From: Pilatotrama ljubarskyi
Lineage: Eukaryota; Basidiomycota; Agaricomycetes; Polyporales; Polyporaceae
NCBI GenBank assembly: GCA_022385805.1
Contig: MU277683.1
Location: forward strand, 124,001 to 188,000
DNA: 64,000 bases
Reading direction: 5' to 3'
Below the pieces are notes generated by a model. That model saw only the letters and a list, made by a program, of their open reading frames with translations. It was not told the origin of the DNA and made no database searches. Position 1 is the stretch's first letter, and each line of letters begins with the position of its first letter. The translations under genes and the position numbers were made by a program. Positions 11,448 to 22,629 of this stretch are shown in pieces.

Positions 11448-12717
11448 ATGTCCTGCGATACCGAACCAGGAGGTCGTAGAGTTCCCACTCTCGTCCAGTA
11501 CTGTCAGCGCGGTAAGGTTCCCTCCAGGAACGGGTCGAGTGGCACCTGACCGAGCTACCCGTTAGTGGCCGCCGCGCACGCCAATAGTATGTCCGCACAT
11601 TTTGTTCTCCGACCTCATTCCCCTCACATTCGCTTGTATTAGGCTTTGAGAGGCTGGGAGAAGGCTTCCCGGAAGAACTCATCCGCCCCGTCCTGAACAG
11701 TTGCTCCGCGGAGACACTCTGGCGGCTGGAGGAGGAGGATCCTGTACGCCTACCTATACGGTCTGACTGCACAAATATTTGTGGCTGACTTGCAATTGGC
11801 AGTATATTGCCGATTATACCACCGGTGCGGGGTTTTTCCGAATACATGTTGCGCCTACTAAGTGCTACGACGATAGATATCTGGCGGACACTATGTCTCA
11901 AGCAATGGCCTTTGCTGGTGCGTGACCTGGAAGAGTCGGGTTCTGAGTCGTGGAAAGAGGAGTTCGCTGTGAGTGCTCAGCTATGCCAGCACCCCTCATT
12001 TTGACATTCCCTTCCTGCAACATCCACAGCGGTGTCAAGAAGAAGATGCGAATAAGCTAGAGAAAGTTGCCGCAATGTTGAGGGTCAAGCGACAACAAGA
12101 TGAAGAGCAGAAGAAGGCATCTTCGATCAAGATCACTGACAGGCTCCCTCCAGCCAAGCGCGCCCGCTGTACGTCGAGCTCCCGTGCCAGCTCCGTCTTC
12201 TGTGTCCCTCGCCCTGACCGTGGTCTGCACAGGGGGCGTCTCCACACCACCCAAGACACTGTTCCAGAAAACACGAACCGAGGCAGCTAAGCTTCGGAAA
12301 GGTGTCTTCAGCGCCCGTATGACCCGGCCTCCTTTCCAGCAGCGAACTCTCGTGAGTAACGCTGCGGGCTTGAGGGCTCCTGCGCCGTCAACGTCGACGC
12401 CGACTTCGGCTGCGTCTGGCTCTCGCGTGACTGTGAGAGCTGTGCCAATCCCACGCAAGCCTCCACCGGCGGACCGAAAACCGATCACTCCTGTGAAAGC
12501 CATGGCTGGCCGCGCGGTGCCTTCTCCGTCTGCTGCAACGGCTCAGCCTCCCGCTGCGGCTTCTAGCCCTCCGCCACTGCCTTCGTCGCCCCCAAATGCT
12601 CGCTCACCACCACCGCCAAGGCCACCTGCGAAGAAGGATCCTGCATCTGCGCTCTTCATGCCTAAACACCGCGCCTATTCGCAACTCCAGGCTCGCGGCG
12701 TCCGATCCAAGTCATAG
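11448..12717 (+). CDS. ELA1: Elongin A (RNA polymerase II elongation factor SIII subunit)
   Basis: Fungal Elongin A pairs with Elongin C and a cullin to ubiquitinate stalled RNA polymerase II. Exon 1 reads MSCDTEPGGRRVPTLVQYCQ; a short exon adds VAAAHANS; the next begins LGEGFPEELIRPVLNSCSAE and continues TLWRLEEEDP, the Elongin A / BC-box-like and F-box-like N-terminal module. A following exon gives YLWRTLCLKQWPLLVRDLEE, then a helical stretch with QEEDANKLEKVAAMLRVKRQ and LPPAKRAR. The next exon has TPPKTLFQKTRTEAAKLRKG, a conserved Elongin A signature. A Pro/Ala-rich linker leads to SALFMPKHRAYSQLQARG, the typical C-terminus. Intron 1 uses GTAAGG; the second uses GTCCGC with an acceptor at GAGAG, which restores the frame. 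All key blocks are intact. About 310 residues. Confidence 0.88.
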
Positions 12718-14222
12718 GGATTTCCTTAACTGGATCCCTGTATTCAATACCTCGCTTGTTCGTTTCCGCCTCATCATCCGTCCCACGCACACACCCTGCT
12801 GTACCCGAACATAGCAAGCGCATTTCTGCATACGCGAAACTACCCTGTCATACTGTATCTCAAGGAACTTTCCGGTGGCGATGTACTTTTAGCACCCATA
12901 CATCCATACCCTCGTGTTATCGTAATATTCTAGAACCCCTTTATGCACGTTCCCTCCGTGTCCATGGCACTGGCGAGCGAAACGACGCCGTGGTACCTAT
13001 CTCAGCGATCTGGGTAAGTGGGCTGAATGATATCCTGCAAGCTTGCAGGGAGGCCAACGGGAGAGGAAGCCGCTGACACAGGTGAAATTCCTGTCGTGCA
13101 TGCCGTGGTCGAGCTGTCCATTGAAGACTTCTCGTAGAACACGGATACGGAGAATCCGTGTCCTTACTATCAGTCCTCTAAACGAACGGACGGATCTGTG
13201 CAGCGAGTGGAGCACGCACCGAAAACCCCGACCTAGCGGACCGCGTTTTCTCTAGAACCGCTCTCGGATAGCGGCGTGCGTGGTCTTACGGAATGGCAAG
13301 GTTCAGCTTCGGCGCCCCGTCTGACGGCTGGTGACAGCGTACCAGCGATTTTTCCAAGTCGCCGTGCGCACCCGAAGGAGCCCAGAACAGCCGATACAGT
13401 GCCCACTCGACTGTCAGGACGATTTCTCGACCCTCACCGGCGGCGCTCGCCCCTTCGCCCCGGTCTTGGACAGTCGGGGCCTCCACCCGCCTCTTACGAC
13501 CACGCAGCGCGAGGGCACAGTCGTATCAGTCCCAGGGAGGAGACTCGTCCCGGCGCGCAGCAGGGCCACTTCTCACGTCCAGCTCGAACGTCCGCCACGG
13601 CTCTGAGAGCGTCAGAGTGCGCTCACTCCTAGGGGGCGCGTCCGTGAGACTACGGCAGCAGAGAGGAAGATGCGAAGGGTGTCGTACTGCACAGTGCGGT
13701 CCATGGCTTAGCCGGGAGGCCCATGAAGGTGAGGCCGTGAGTGGTAGATTTTCCCGGATCAGAAGAGCACAAGTGCCAGAGAACGCGCGACAGAGGTGGG
13801 AGGTGGGGCTGGTTTGCTGCTTGTAGGTGAAGACGACGTCGGTACTACCGCGATGAGAACCCAATTCGCGGCGGTATGATCGAGCATGCCAAGCCAGGGC
13901 ACCGGTACTAACATGCGCTCACCAAGGAACCGGCGCATTAGGACCTAGCGGAGTACACCGTACAGCAGCCGCGCGAACGGCACACATACGCTCCCGCAGA
14001 GGTGCGCCATAACAAGGGGGGAGTAGACTCGTTTGGCCCAGCGAGCTTCAATTGTGATGTGAAGTTGTCTTCGTCCATATGGCATGTCTTGTATTCTAGG
14101 AGCCGAGGAGAAAACAGCATTCCCGTGGGTAGATCGACAGCTCTTCCTGTCCTTCCGAGGTGTGCGACAAGGCTGAGTAAGTGTATGCGTGAGAGGGATT
14201 CGCCGAGCGCATTGTGCGGCTT
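12718..14222. other. Spacer downstream of Elongin A
   Basis: No recognisable gene. Frames of 70-120 codons occur on both strands but are Arg/Ser/Pro-rich and conflict with each other. The first 200 bases are probably the Elongin A 3' untranslated region. The rest may include 3' exons of the candidate gene that begins at 15160 on the minus strand, but I could not connect them. Confidence 0.35.
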
Positions 14223-15160
14223 CTATAGGCGTTTGAGAATGCACTCACTATGAACGGCATCGTTGAGTCGGCGGAGAGGAGCCCGGTACAATGCGACACC
14301 TGAGGAACTATACATCAGCTGTCGGAGACCTGAGCTGCTCCGAAGACCGGTGCCGTAGTGTCCAGGTGTGCGGGCTAGCCTCAGCGCTGAATATCTGGAT
14401 GCGGCCAGCAACACGTAACCCCGTTCGAGCATGTAGCCTTCCATGCCTCGAGGTCGTGCGATCGCACGACTGTGCGACCTCTCTCGACTAGGCATGAGCC
14501 ACGTCGGATTGGGTACCGTCGCAGAGGTGACAGCTACAGGATGAGCGACGTCGTACGAGAATGAGTACAACGGTAAGACCATGGGAGAGAAGCCAGCATG
14601 CTCACCAACATGAATACACGACCTCGGAGGGGCTGCTGCGTCGGAGTGAGACGTAATTAATCGAGCCACCAGGAAGAGTACTCACGGACGTGCTTCAGAA
14701 GTCTATTAACATCTCCGATATGTCAGCGGTCATCTCAGGGGCGCTTTAGAATCAGCAGCTGCTCTTTGGCTCATTTTCCAGGAGTACCTCGCCCCGATAT
14801 TGACCAGGCGCTGCCCGGGAGGCCCTCATTGACGTATCGCGGCTCTGAACTTGGAGTCGTTCAGGACGACGTAGTACCTCTGAAAAGCCAGCCGCGTATT
14901 ACCAGCCGAGAAAATCATCTTGTTCAGCTCACTAGGCTACGAGATAACTTTTCTTATGAGACTTGGAAGCGGCTCGATAGCCGCAAGGTTGCACGTCGTG
15001 GCGGGTTTTGAGATGTGTATAGCCTGAGGCGCCAGTCAAGACAAAGCGCCCAAAACACTTCACGGTCCCGTGATCCCGAACCGATTCACGCGACAGCGCG
15101 CCGCGACGCGTCCTCCGCCACCGCGCCCCAGGGCACATCGTCGAAAGGACAGAGTCCCAT
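14223..15160 (-). CDS. Unrecognised multi-exon gene candidate
   Basis: Not a family I recognise; possibly a decayed gene. On the minus strand a start at 15160 reads MGLCPFDDVPWGAVAEDASR. After a GTGAAT donor and a TAG acceptor near 14945 comes a convincingly coding exon: ELNKMIFSAGNTRLAFQRYY followed by VVLNDSKFRAAIRQ. Next are a short block GDVNRLLKHVR ending at a GTGAGT donor, an exon with HAGFSPMVLPLYSFSYDVAH, and a longer open stretch with LYRAPLRRLNDAVHSE. The frames between these blocks do not join cleanly in my hands: stops follow AAIRQ, and GLPGSAWSISG lies in another frame. So either I have misplaced exons or the gene has lost its frame. A TATAATA lies about 50 bases upstream of the start. 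An 18-base perfect palindrome sits inside at 14453-14470. Confidence 0.25.
14453..14470. repeat. Perfect 18-bp palindrome GTCGTGCGATCGCACGAC
   Basis: The sequence GTCGTGCGATCGCACGAC equals its own reverse complement. It is followed 4 bases later by GTGCGACCT, which repeats part of the arm, and AGGTCG/CGACCT flank the set. Such a site could bind a dimeric factor; no known fungal consensus is claimed. Confidence 0.9.
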
Positions 15161-15661
15161 GTCCTATTTTCCCAAGATCATATTTACAAGTTCCATACGT
15201 ACATAGCGTATTATACAAGCCGTTCTGATCGCGTCTTCCGTTGCGCCTAAGTATCGTATACAGGACAGTCTAGTACTGATGGGAGTGTCGAAGTGCGAGT
15301 AGGAAGCGGTGGCAGTGGAAGTGGAACAGTGAGCATGCGTTGCGAGTGCCAGGCCGAGAAGACATGCGAGAAAGCTACGTGCGCGTGCGCGTGCGCGTGC
15401 GATACAGAGTTGGAGGGAAACCGTCGGACGAAAACACAGATAGGGAGTCGTCGTGAATGCGTGGATTGCGATGCGTCGGGAAGGAGTTAGGAGAGCGGGG
15501 AGGAGAGGGGAGGCCGTGGTGAAGAAACGTCATTAGATGCAAGCAATGTCCTAGAGCGGGGAGGAAGCGGAATGAAAGCGAGACATCAGTATGATGCGAA
15601 ACGGTCCCCGGGCTCAGCGTGAGCGGTTGGTCTCCCCGGCAGGTTCGTGTGTTCGGCCAGA
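15161..15661. other. Spacer with (GTGCGC) repeat, 3' flank of the Gid7 gene
   Basis: Includes a TATAATA-like element on the minus strand near 15209-15215 and a purine/pyrimidine alternating hexamer tract at about 15378-15401 (CGTGCG units, close to four copies). The right part is the 3' flank of the minus-strand WD40 gene. No gene is seen. Confidence 0.4.
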
Positions 15662-18600
15662 TCAGAACAAGGCTGTCGTCGAGCCGATGCCATAACCGCT
15701 CTCCGCGTCCGGACTCGAGCTGGACCCCGCACCCGCGCCGAATCCCATGCTCGTGCCCGATGATGACGCCGCGGTCGACGGCCCCGCCGCATCCCACCTC
15801 CCCTTGCCCTTGCCTTTCCCACTCTCCAGCTCATGCTGCTCGTCGGCATGCTCCCGCACGTCGACCTCGACCGCTGGGGCGGCGAGTGCCTCCGCGGGAG
15901 GCGCCTCCCATATCCGCACGGTCCTGTCGTCCGAGCACGACGCGAACATGCGTTCGTTCACCGGATTCCACGCGACCGAGTTCACACTGCCCTCGCCGTG
16001 CCCGGAGAGCACCTCCAGGAGCGCCCCCGTGTCTCGATGCCAGATGTACACGTTTCCGTCTGTGTGTGAGGGCGCGGCCGCATGCGTCGGGGTGGGTGAC
16101 AGGGCGGGTGGGGCGCAGGCGTGGGCGTGGGCGTGGGCGTGGGTGCGGAAGGGAGAAGGATGCGTCAGCAGCAGGCGGCGCAGCGTCAATATGGAACGAA
16201 GAAGAGAGGCGCAAAGTCAGTTTCGATCGAAATCAGGGGCAGAGCATATGCACGCGTGCGCACCTTCGCTCCCACTGAGGACAAAGTTCCCCTCGACGCC
16301 GCCAAAGCAGCTGCGGATGACATGCTTCGCTTGGCTGTGGCCGGTATACTTGCGCACGACCTGCTCCGTGCTCAGATCCAGCAGCTGGATCTCCTGCGAA
16401 ATTCTTGGCGTGAGCATCATGACATCCTACACGCTGGCCTCGAGCCCGAGCGCGCGCGGGGCACAACGCTCGGCACTCGGTACGCAAAAACACGGACGTA
16501 CCGCCGGGGGTCCCAGCTCGGACGCACGGTTGATGAGCGCGTACTGCGAGTCTTGCGAAATCTTCACGCTCGTGAGCTCGCCCTCCAGCCGGATCGTCCT
16601 GCGTGCGCATAAGCCGGTCAGTCGGCGTCCCACCCCAGGCACCCGCCCGCGCTGCTTGCGCCCCGGCGGAAGCAGCAAAAGTGTACTCACGATTCGGGCT
16701 GCTTCGTCGCAAGGTCGTATATGATGATGCGCGTCTCCGATACCCTGCCCCCGCTCGCCCCTCCGGCCGCTCCTGCTCCCGTGCCTGCTCCAGCTCCAGC
16801 GCCGCTTGTGCCGCCTGCGTCTTGCGAGGCGGCGGGCCCCTGGGGTATCGAAGGCACGTCGTACATGCCAACGGCGACGAGCCGTGTGAAGTCCGGCGTG
16901 ACCATGAGGTCTGTTACACGGATGGGCGTCCGCGCCCATGTGTCCCTCATCTTCCCGTCGGCATCCTGGACATAAGGATAGGAGGAGATGGTCAGTTTCT
17001 TTCACCCGCTCCTCGACATGGAACTCATGAAAACTCACCCATAGGATAATCCTGCGGTCAAGACCGCCAGAGATGAACCCTGAGCCGTCCGGTAGCCACG
17101 CAAGCGCAGTCACGACTTCTGTATGTTGTTCAAGCGTCCGTACCCGCGAGCCTGTCTGTTGTGTGGGACAAAAGCAGGTCAGCAAACGTTCGCTCTTCCT
17201 GCGGCGAGGTAAGAAACTCACCCGAGCGTTCCATAGTGTGATCCGGTTCTCCGAGGCGGTGAGCAATATTGAGTCATCTAACGACCACGACACGCAACCG
17301 ACGGGGTACTCGTGGTCCCTCAGCGTGAATTCGGGCGAGTACACTCTAAACCTTGGGTCCCTATCGAGCTCGACGCGCCAGATGATCGCCGTCTTGTCCT
17401 TGCTCGCGGTCGCCAAGTACCGCCCGCTATGGCTCCACTCGAGGTTCCACACCTCGTCTTCGTGGACAGACAGCACGGCGGTCGTGACGCGCGGGAACGC
17501 GTCCCTGTCGCACATGTGGTCCGTGTAGAGCGAATACGTCTGGTTCCGCAACGGCACGTTGTGGTATAGGCAGCGGCTCTGCTGGTATGCGCGTGCCTGT
17601 TCGAGGAGCGTGGCAAATCGCCGCTGGGGGATCATCACCGATGATGGGATGTAGCCTGCGTAGCAGAAATGTCAGTGTGGTGTCATGTGAGCGACGCGAG
17701 GAAAGGATGTGCGTACGTTGGAGGTCCATGAGCAATCGTCGCCGTGATGTCCCGCCTGCACCGTCCCAGCCCACTTGATGTCGTAGCTCTGCTGGGTCGG
17801 AGCACATCATAAGACTGCACATGCAGGTAGCCACCCAACGGTCAGATTGAGCATCATTGCATGTTACTGTTCCATACGTACCTTGACAATGCATGGAGGT
17901 GGTCTAGTTCTGGATTCAACGGTGCGAGCTCGTTCCGCAATACGTGCAGAGCAGCAGTCGTCTTGCCCGCCTCGAGGTACTCCAAGTACTTCTGCTTCGC
18001 AATGAGGAATTTCGCCTCCTGCACGGGACGACGTAAGCCGGGGAGCGACACTCGTGTGATAGGAGGCTTTCAATGCACTTACCCATAGTCCCTCACCTTC
18101 CGTAACACCCAGACGCATCAGAGCGAGCTCTGCAGAGTTCCATGAGGCATCCAAGATGCACCGCCGGAATTCTGCTACTTCTGGGGTCTCCATGATGTAC
18201 CCCGACTCCGCCTCGAGAGTCGCCGCCGATTCCCTCCACGGCCGTTGAGCTACAACGTCAGAATAAGAACAACGGATGTGACTTACATGTATCCGACGTC
18301 CCGTAGACTCTGGATGACCAAGCGGACGAACTCTTCTCTATCGACATAAGAGTCGTCATAGAGCGTCCGGCCAGGAAGGGATACTCGTGATATGGAGGAT
18401 GGGCCATGCCTCTCTGACGCTACTCCATCGACCTCTGCATGAGCAACACCGTTCGAGGTGCCGTTTGTGTAGGGCACGGAGAATCCGTTGCTCTTCGTCG
18501 CCACACCGTTGTGCCCGTTCGAGGGGCCGGGCGGGAAAGATGGTCCCGCCTCAAGGGCAGAGTCTAGGGAGACAGACAGGGCAGAGTCTCTATCACTCTC

Positions 18601-19113
18601 AGTGAGCCTCATAGTGCGAGCGCGATCGAGAGCCGGTGTAGATTCAGACGAGATCAGGGCACGTTCGGCAGAAGCGAACGGGGAGGAGGATGGCGACGAG
18701 GTGAGGGGGCCCAATTCGACTCTTTGTCTCTTACGTGCGCGGGAAAGCTCTGAATCTGCGTCGAACGATGCAGGTGCAGATGGGGACGAGAAAGCGAGGC
18801 CCGCAGACGGATGGAGGAAGGACAAAGAGGGAGAGGAGACGGAGAGCGGGGCGTACTCGGCAGACGGCGCGTCGCTGTCGGCCTCCTCGAGCTCGGCACG
18901 TGTGCGGGTGTGCGGAACTGTGCTTGCTAGGTTCGCTGGCGTCCTGGGCGTCGGGGAGGATGACTGTGGCGAGCGTACGGAGGTGCTGTGTGTCGAGGAA
19001 TTGGATTCCAGAGCTGGGGTCTGGTGCGGTGTGGTGACCCGCGCTGGAGTTGGCTGAGTGGGTGAATGAATGGTGACGGCGGTTGGTGCGAGGACGTTGA
19101 GCACAGCGAGCAC
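15662..19113 (-). CDS. GID7: WDR26/Gid7 homologue, GID/CTLH ubiquitin ligase subunit
   Basis: WD40 scaffold of the GID/CTLH E3 ligase, which in yeast removes gluconeogenic enzymes. Domain order: a disordered Ser/Thr/Pro-rich N-terminal region of about 240 residues, a LisH motif ([18 protein letters not shown]), CTLH ([20 protein letters not shown], then [20 protein letters not shown] and [13 protein letters not shown]), a linker exon ([28 protein letters not shown]), then [20 protein letters not shown] as in WDR26, and WD40 blades such as [60 protein letters not shown], and last [20 protein letters not shown] with [10 protein letters not shown]. The C-terminus is Gly/Ser-rich and ends STTALF. 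At least ten exons with 50-70 base introns. The start at 19113 is the first ATG of the open frame; the long N-terminal extension makes it uncertain. Confidence 0.93.
16119..16145. repeat. Intronic GGGCGT minisatellite in the Gid7 gene
   Basis: About four and a half copies of a GTGGGC hexamer. It lies in the intron just before the last WD40 exon (minus-strand acceptor CACACAG before ACGGAAACG), so it does not alter the protein. Confidence 0.85.
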
Positions 19114-22100
19114 TGCTCGATCGCTGGTGGCGAGGACGGGCAGGCGATGGAGGATGGATCAGAGGAGGAGAAAGACAAGACGGTCGTCGGCAAAGGCGTC
19201 CATCAGCTGCAGCCCACCACGCACGCCTCAGCTTCACAAACAGCCCGACCCGTCCATGCACCGCGGCGGAGTACCATTCCGTCTCGCAATCCCCACGCCT
19301 CTCGCCACCCACCCTCATCATCCCCGCGACACTCGCAAAATAACACTCGTATTTCTCGTATAAAGTGAGCGCACGCGGGGCAGCGATATACGATAGCCCG
19401 CTATATCCTCCGAGAGACAAGACGCCTCCCAGCTGGCCCTAAGCGTTATCGAAGTCCGACATCGTGCACGCGCCCACTGCGCGTCGTCGTATGTAAGCCT
19501 CGTCGCAACCCGCCCTCTTGCACCGTCAGAGCGCAGGGAAACGTATTTGTGCCCTCCCGTGCCTGAAGTCGAGCGGGAGCCCCGACATACCCAAATCAGA
19601 CACGCCTGGATATCTAGCCACAGGCTGAGGAGGACGTATGTGCGTTCACCTCATCTCGACATTGACACCATTTGCTGACTGTCGCCGATTGTAGCCTCCT
19701 CATAGAAGCGCTGCCGCTCCAGCTTCGCATGCGTCTTTATCGATGGTGTTCAGCCATTCAGCTGCCCAGCTCGGGATCCTACAATCACGCACGTCAAGCT
19801 TGCTGCCTGGATGGGCTCCAAGCGCTCATCAGCCCAGAATGGCTCGGCGAGTGCATGAATCTGCAGCGTATGTGCGTGGCGCCGTCTTCGTTGTCCCAAC
19901 CGCACATCGCGCAGCAATATCAGGCGATGAGAGGCATCATGAGGTTTCAAGATGTCTCGGAACCGCGAGGGAGGCGTAACTCGCACTCTGGTGTTTGCAC
20001 TGTACCTCATACACCACTGCAGTCACGACATGTTCGTCGCAGGTGGGCCTTTCCCGTGTTTGTACCTCCCCGGCGCGGCTTCGCTGCCCGGTCATCCTCA
20101 TGCCGGCCTCCCCTAGCTGCTCTTCCACCCGTCTACCACCGGTCTCAGGTGATGTCGTTGGTGTGCTCTCATTTCACCCGTGCAAGGGTAACACTGCTCA
20201 TAATCATTCTTGTCTGCATAGAGGTGGTCGGGACGCGGCCAGGCCTATCATGATCATGCTCTATTTCCGCGTGCGACGAAGAGGTCGTACAAGTTATGTG
20301 ACGACTGCACAGAATCACGAACGTCGCCCTTCGGCCGCAGCGCAGGACGTTAAGAATATAGACGGCTTGTGAAGGAGTCGTGGAATGGGCTTCGCGACCA
20401 TCCCGATGACTCCCGTGGCGATCGAACACGTCCGAGCTGAGTAGTGCGCAGCTATGAAGCCAGGTAGGTCAGTCATCTTTTTGGCCAGCCGGCGTGCACA
20501 TATACTCCTGTGGGCGACGATGCGGCCAACAATGGCTGCGGCCCTTCCTAATCCTACTCCTCGCAAGAGTCGGGTGACGGCGTCTCGTCCCGTCATATCA
20601 CTCATCCCTAAATAGTCTGCGACTCGCGACATCCGCTTCTTGAGCCGATTCGCGGTGTAAAGATGTGTGACAGTCGGTAATGACTTGCGGTCCAAGAGCG
20701 CCTTCCCGTCCTCGTCTGTATTACGTGGTTTGCATGGCCATGGCCTGGCTGTCAAGGCGGTGACCGCTTCCGGTGGTTGGGAGGGTGGCACCCTAAGTAG
20801 GTATGCTCTCCGTGCGCCCTAGCTAGCCCTTGATACTGACTGTACCGAGCTGTAGCGTCGACTCGCTTGGAATGGCCCACGTTCCCCTAGCTGGCCATGC
20901 TCACCCTGACAGCGCATCGCCGTAGTCGGCTATCCCTCTACAGTGTTCCTGCTGTACACGCTATGCTCGAAGCTACATGGTGTTGTGTCACGTACTTCAC
21001 GGCCCTTTTGTGTGAGTGTCAACTATCATTGACATACTCGACTGAGACGTGACTGAAACGCGCGAAACCCTCCATACAGCAGTCACGGCGACATCTCCCC
21101 CCCCCTCCCCCCACCGCTTGAATGAGCCGGCCCCGACCGTCTCAATTCTCTTCAGGTGACGGCGACCGAGGTAAGGCCTCGGCGATGTCGAATATACCTG
21201 GACGTTCTGGACCCAGGAGAAAACCTCGCGAGGACCAGTCTCGAGCTCATGCCGACGTCCCGATGCATACTCGACCGCCGTCTCGCGCAATCCTCGCAGA
21301 GAACCAGTAAATCCTTGGTCGCTCGGCGCCCGCCTCGATCGTCATCGCCTTGATGCAGTACTACAGGAGCGGATGCTCGCTCCGATCGCGAGCATTGCCC
21401 GACTCTGCTCCCCACAGTGCGGTACGGTAAAATCTCATAGCATCCTCGCAATTGACACCGAAGCCGCCAGGTCTGCCGTGTCTATTTGCCTCGGTCGCTA
21501 TGCACAGTCGCGCACGGACTTCGTTGGTATCCGGTCCCGGAGACCGAACCCACGTCACGCAAGCATCATGCTGTAGTCTGAACGCTGAAAACTGAACAGA
21601 CTACCGCGTGCGCACCAGGTTCTCTATACAGTACGCTCGACTTCCTCCGCCCCTGCCTGCTCGCTCTGTCACGCGCCCCGCCGCTTAACGCAATACCCTC
21701 GCGCGCGCTCTCGCGATGACCGAGAGCTGAGCACAAGACCACCTCCGCCGACGTGACGTTTTCGATACAGACAACGCTCTCCGACTATTAATTCCCGCGG
21801 ACACCATGTGAACACACCCACGCCCGGGCGCGACCTCAGTGCACAGTCACGAAGCAGGCGTGACGCGTATTCCGCCGACTCCACACCGATGCGCGCGACC
21901 TGCGAGGCTGCCCCATCACCAGCAAGCTCTCAGCCTCCTCAGAGGACCGACGCAGCGGACACGACGTGCACAAGGCTAAGCTTCGCGGCCCCGCACATGC
22001 TTGCCGGCGGGAACCTGACCGTCACAGCCCGCGTCGCCGCACTTGCTCCACCCAGCACGATCGCGCTTGTCATCTGTGGGGCGGGAGGTGCACGCGCGCC

Positions 22101-22566
22101 CCTTGACGCGAAGCTCGCCACGACCTTCGGCACTCTGGCAGTAGCTGCGAAGGTGCCTGGCGGAGCGGGGGAACGCGGGGCAGGACACCCCGACATGCCA
22201 GTGGTCACAGATCGCGTTCACTGCTCCAAGCGCGATCGAGGCTGCGCAGTGAGCGGTCCGTAACACCCCAGCTCACTGCGCCAACCCCACTCGGGCCTGG
22301 ATAGGAGGTCGACTCGGAGCGGGCTATTATGGTAGGGACGTGCCGTCGGTGCTCACTTGCGGCCGGACACGGGCTATGCTCACTGGCACTTAGGGGGCTT
22401 TCGGGTGCCGTTCGGGTGCCAGCCAGGTCGACGACGTCAACAGGCGGATACGTACCCCAGGTCTCTCGCAACCGACACGCTTACCTTACGCTTAGGTCAC
22501 CGCAACCCAGCTCTTGCCCAAGAATGCCTGGCAAACATGGTCCGTCGGCGGGTGACGGCGGGCAGA
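19114..22566. other. Gene-poor stretch upstream of Gid7
   Basis: The first few hundred bases hold the promoter of the minus-strand Gid7 gene. Beyond, I see no family motif, signal peptide or coherent set of spliced exons. The best single open frame is minus 20315-20791 (158 codons, with SRVADYLGMSDMTGRDAVTR), which resembles nothing I know and has no visible introns. A pyrimidine tract of C9-T-C6 lies at about 21097-21112. Confidence 0.4.
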
Positions 22567-22629
22567 CGGCGGGTCACCTGCTGCGCGGCATTGGCCACCT
22601 GGTATAGACGTGCAGCAGGTGACTCGCCG
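22567..22629. repeat. Strong inverted repeat: 18-bp stem, 27-base loop
   Basis: Left arm 22567-22584 (CGGCGGGTCACCTGCTGC) pairs with right arm 22612-22629 (GCAGCAGGTGACTCGCCG): the inner 12 pairs are perfect, then one G-T wobble, then five more Watson-Crick pairs. The loop is 22585-22611. Transcribed from either strand it would form a stable hairpin. It lies in a stretch with no recognisable gene. Confidence 0.9.

Noticed and set aside
15619..16724. Long plus-strand open frames (219 and 325 codons)
   Set aside because: They lie antisense to the WD40 exons of the Gid7 gene and are Ser/Pro/Arg/Cys-rich shadows produced by GC-rich codons on the opposite strand.
18731..19420. Minus-strand frame of 229 codons and plus-strand frame at 18488-19057
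   Set aside because: Both overlap the disordered N-terminal exon of Gid7 in other frames; no motif or splice logic.
20315..20791. Minus-strand frame of 158 codons
   Set aside because: Composition is plausible, but there is no recognisable domain, no intron and no supporting promoter or neighbour; left as unproven.
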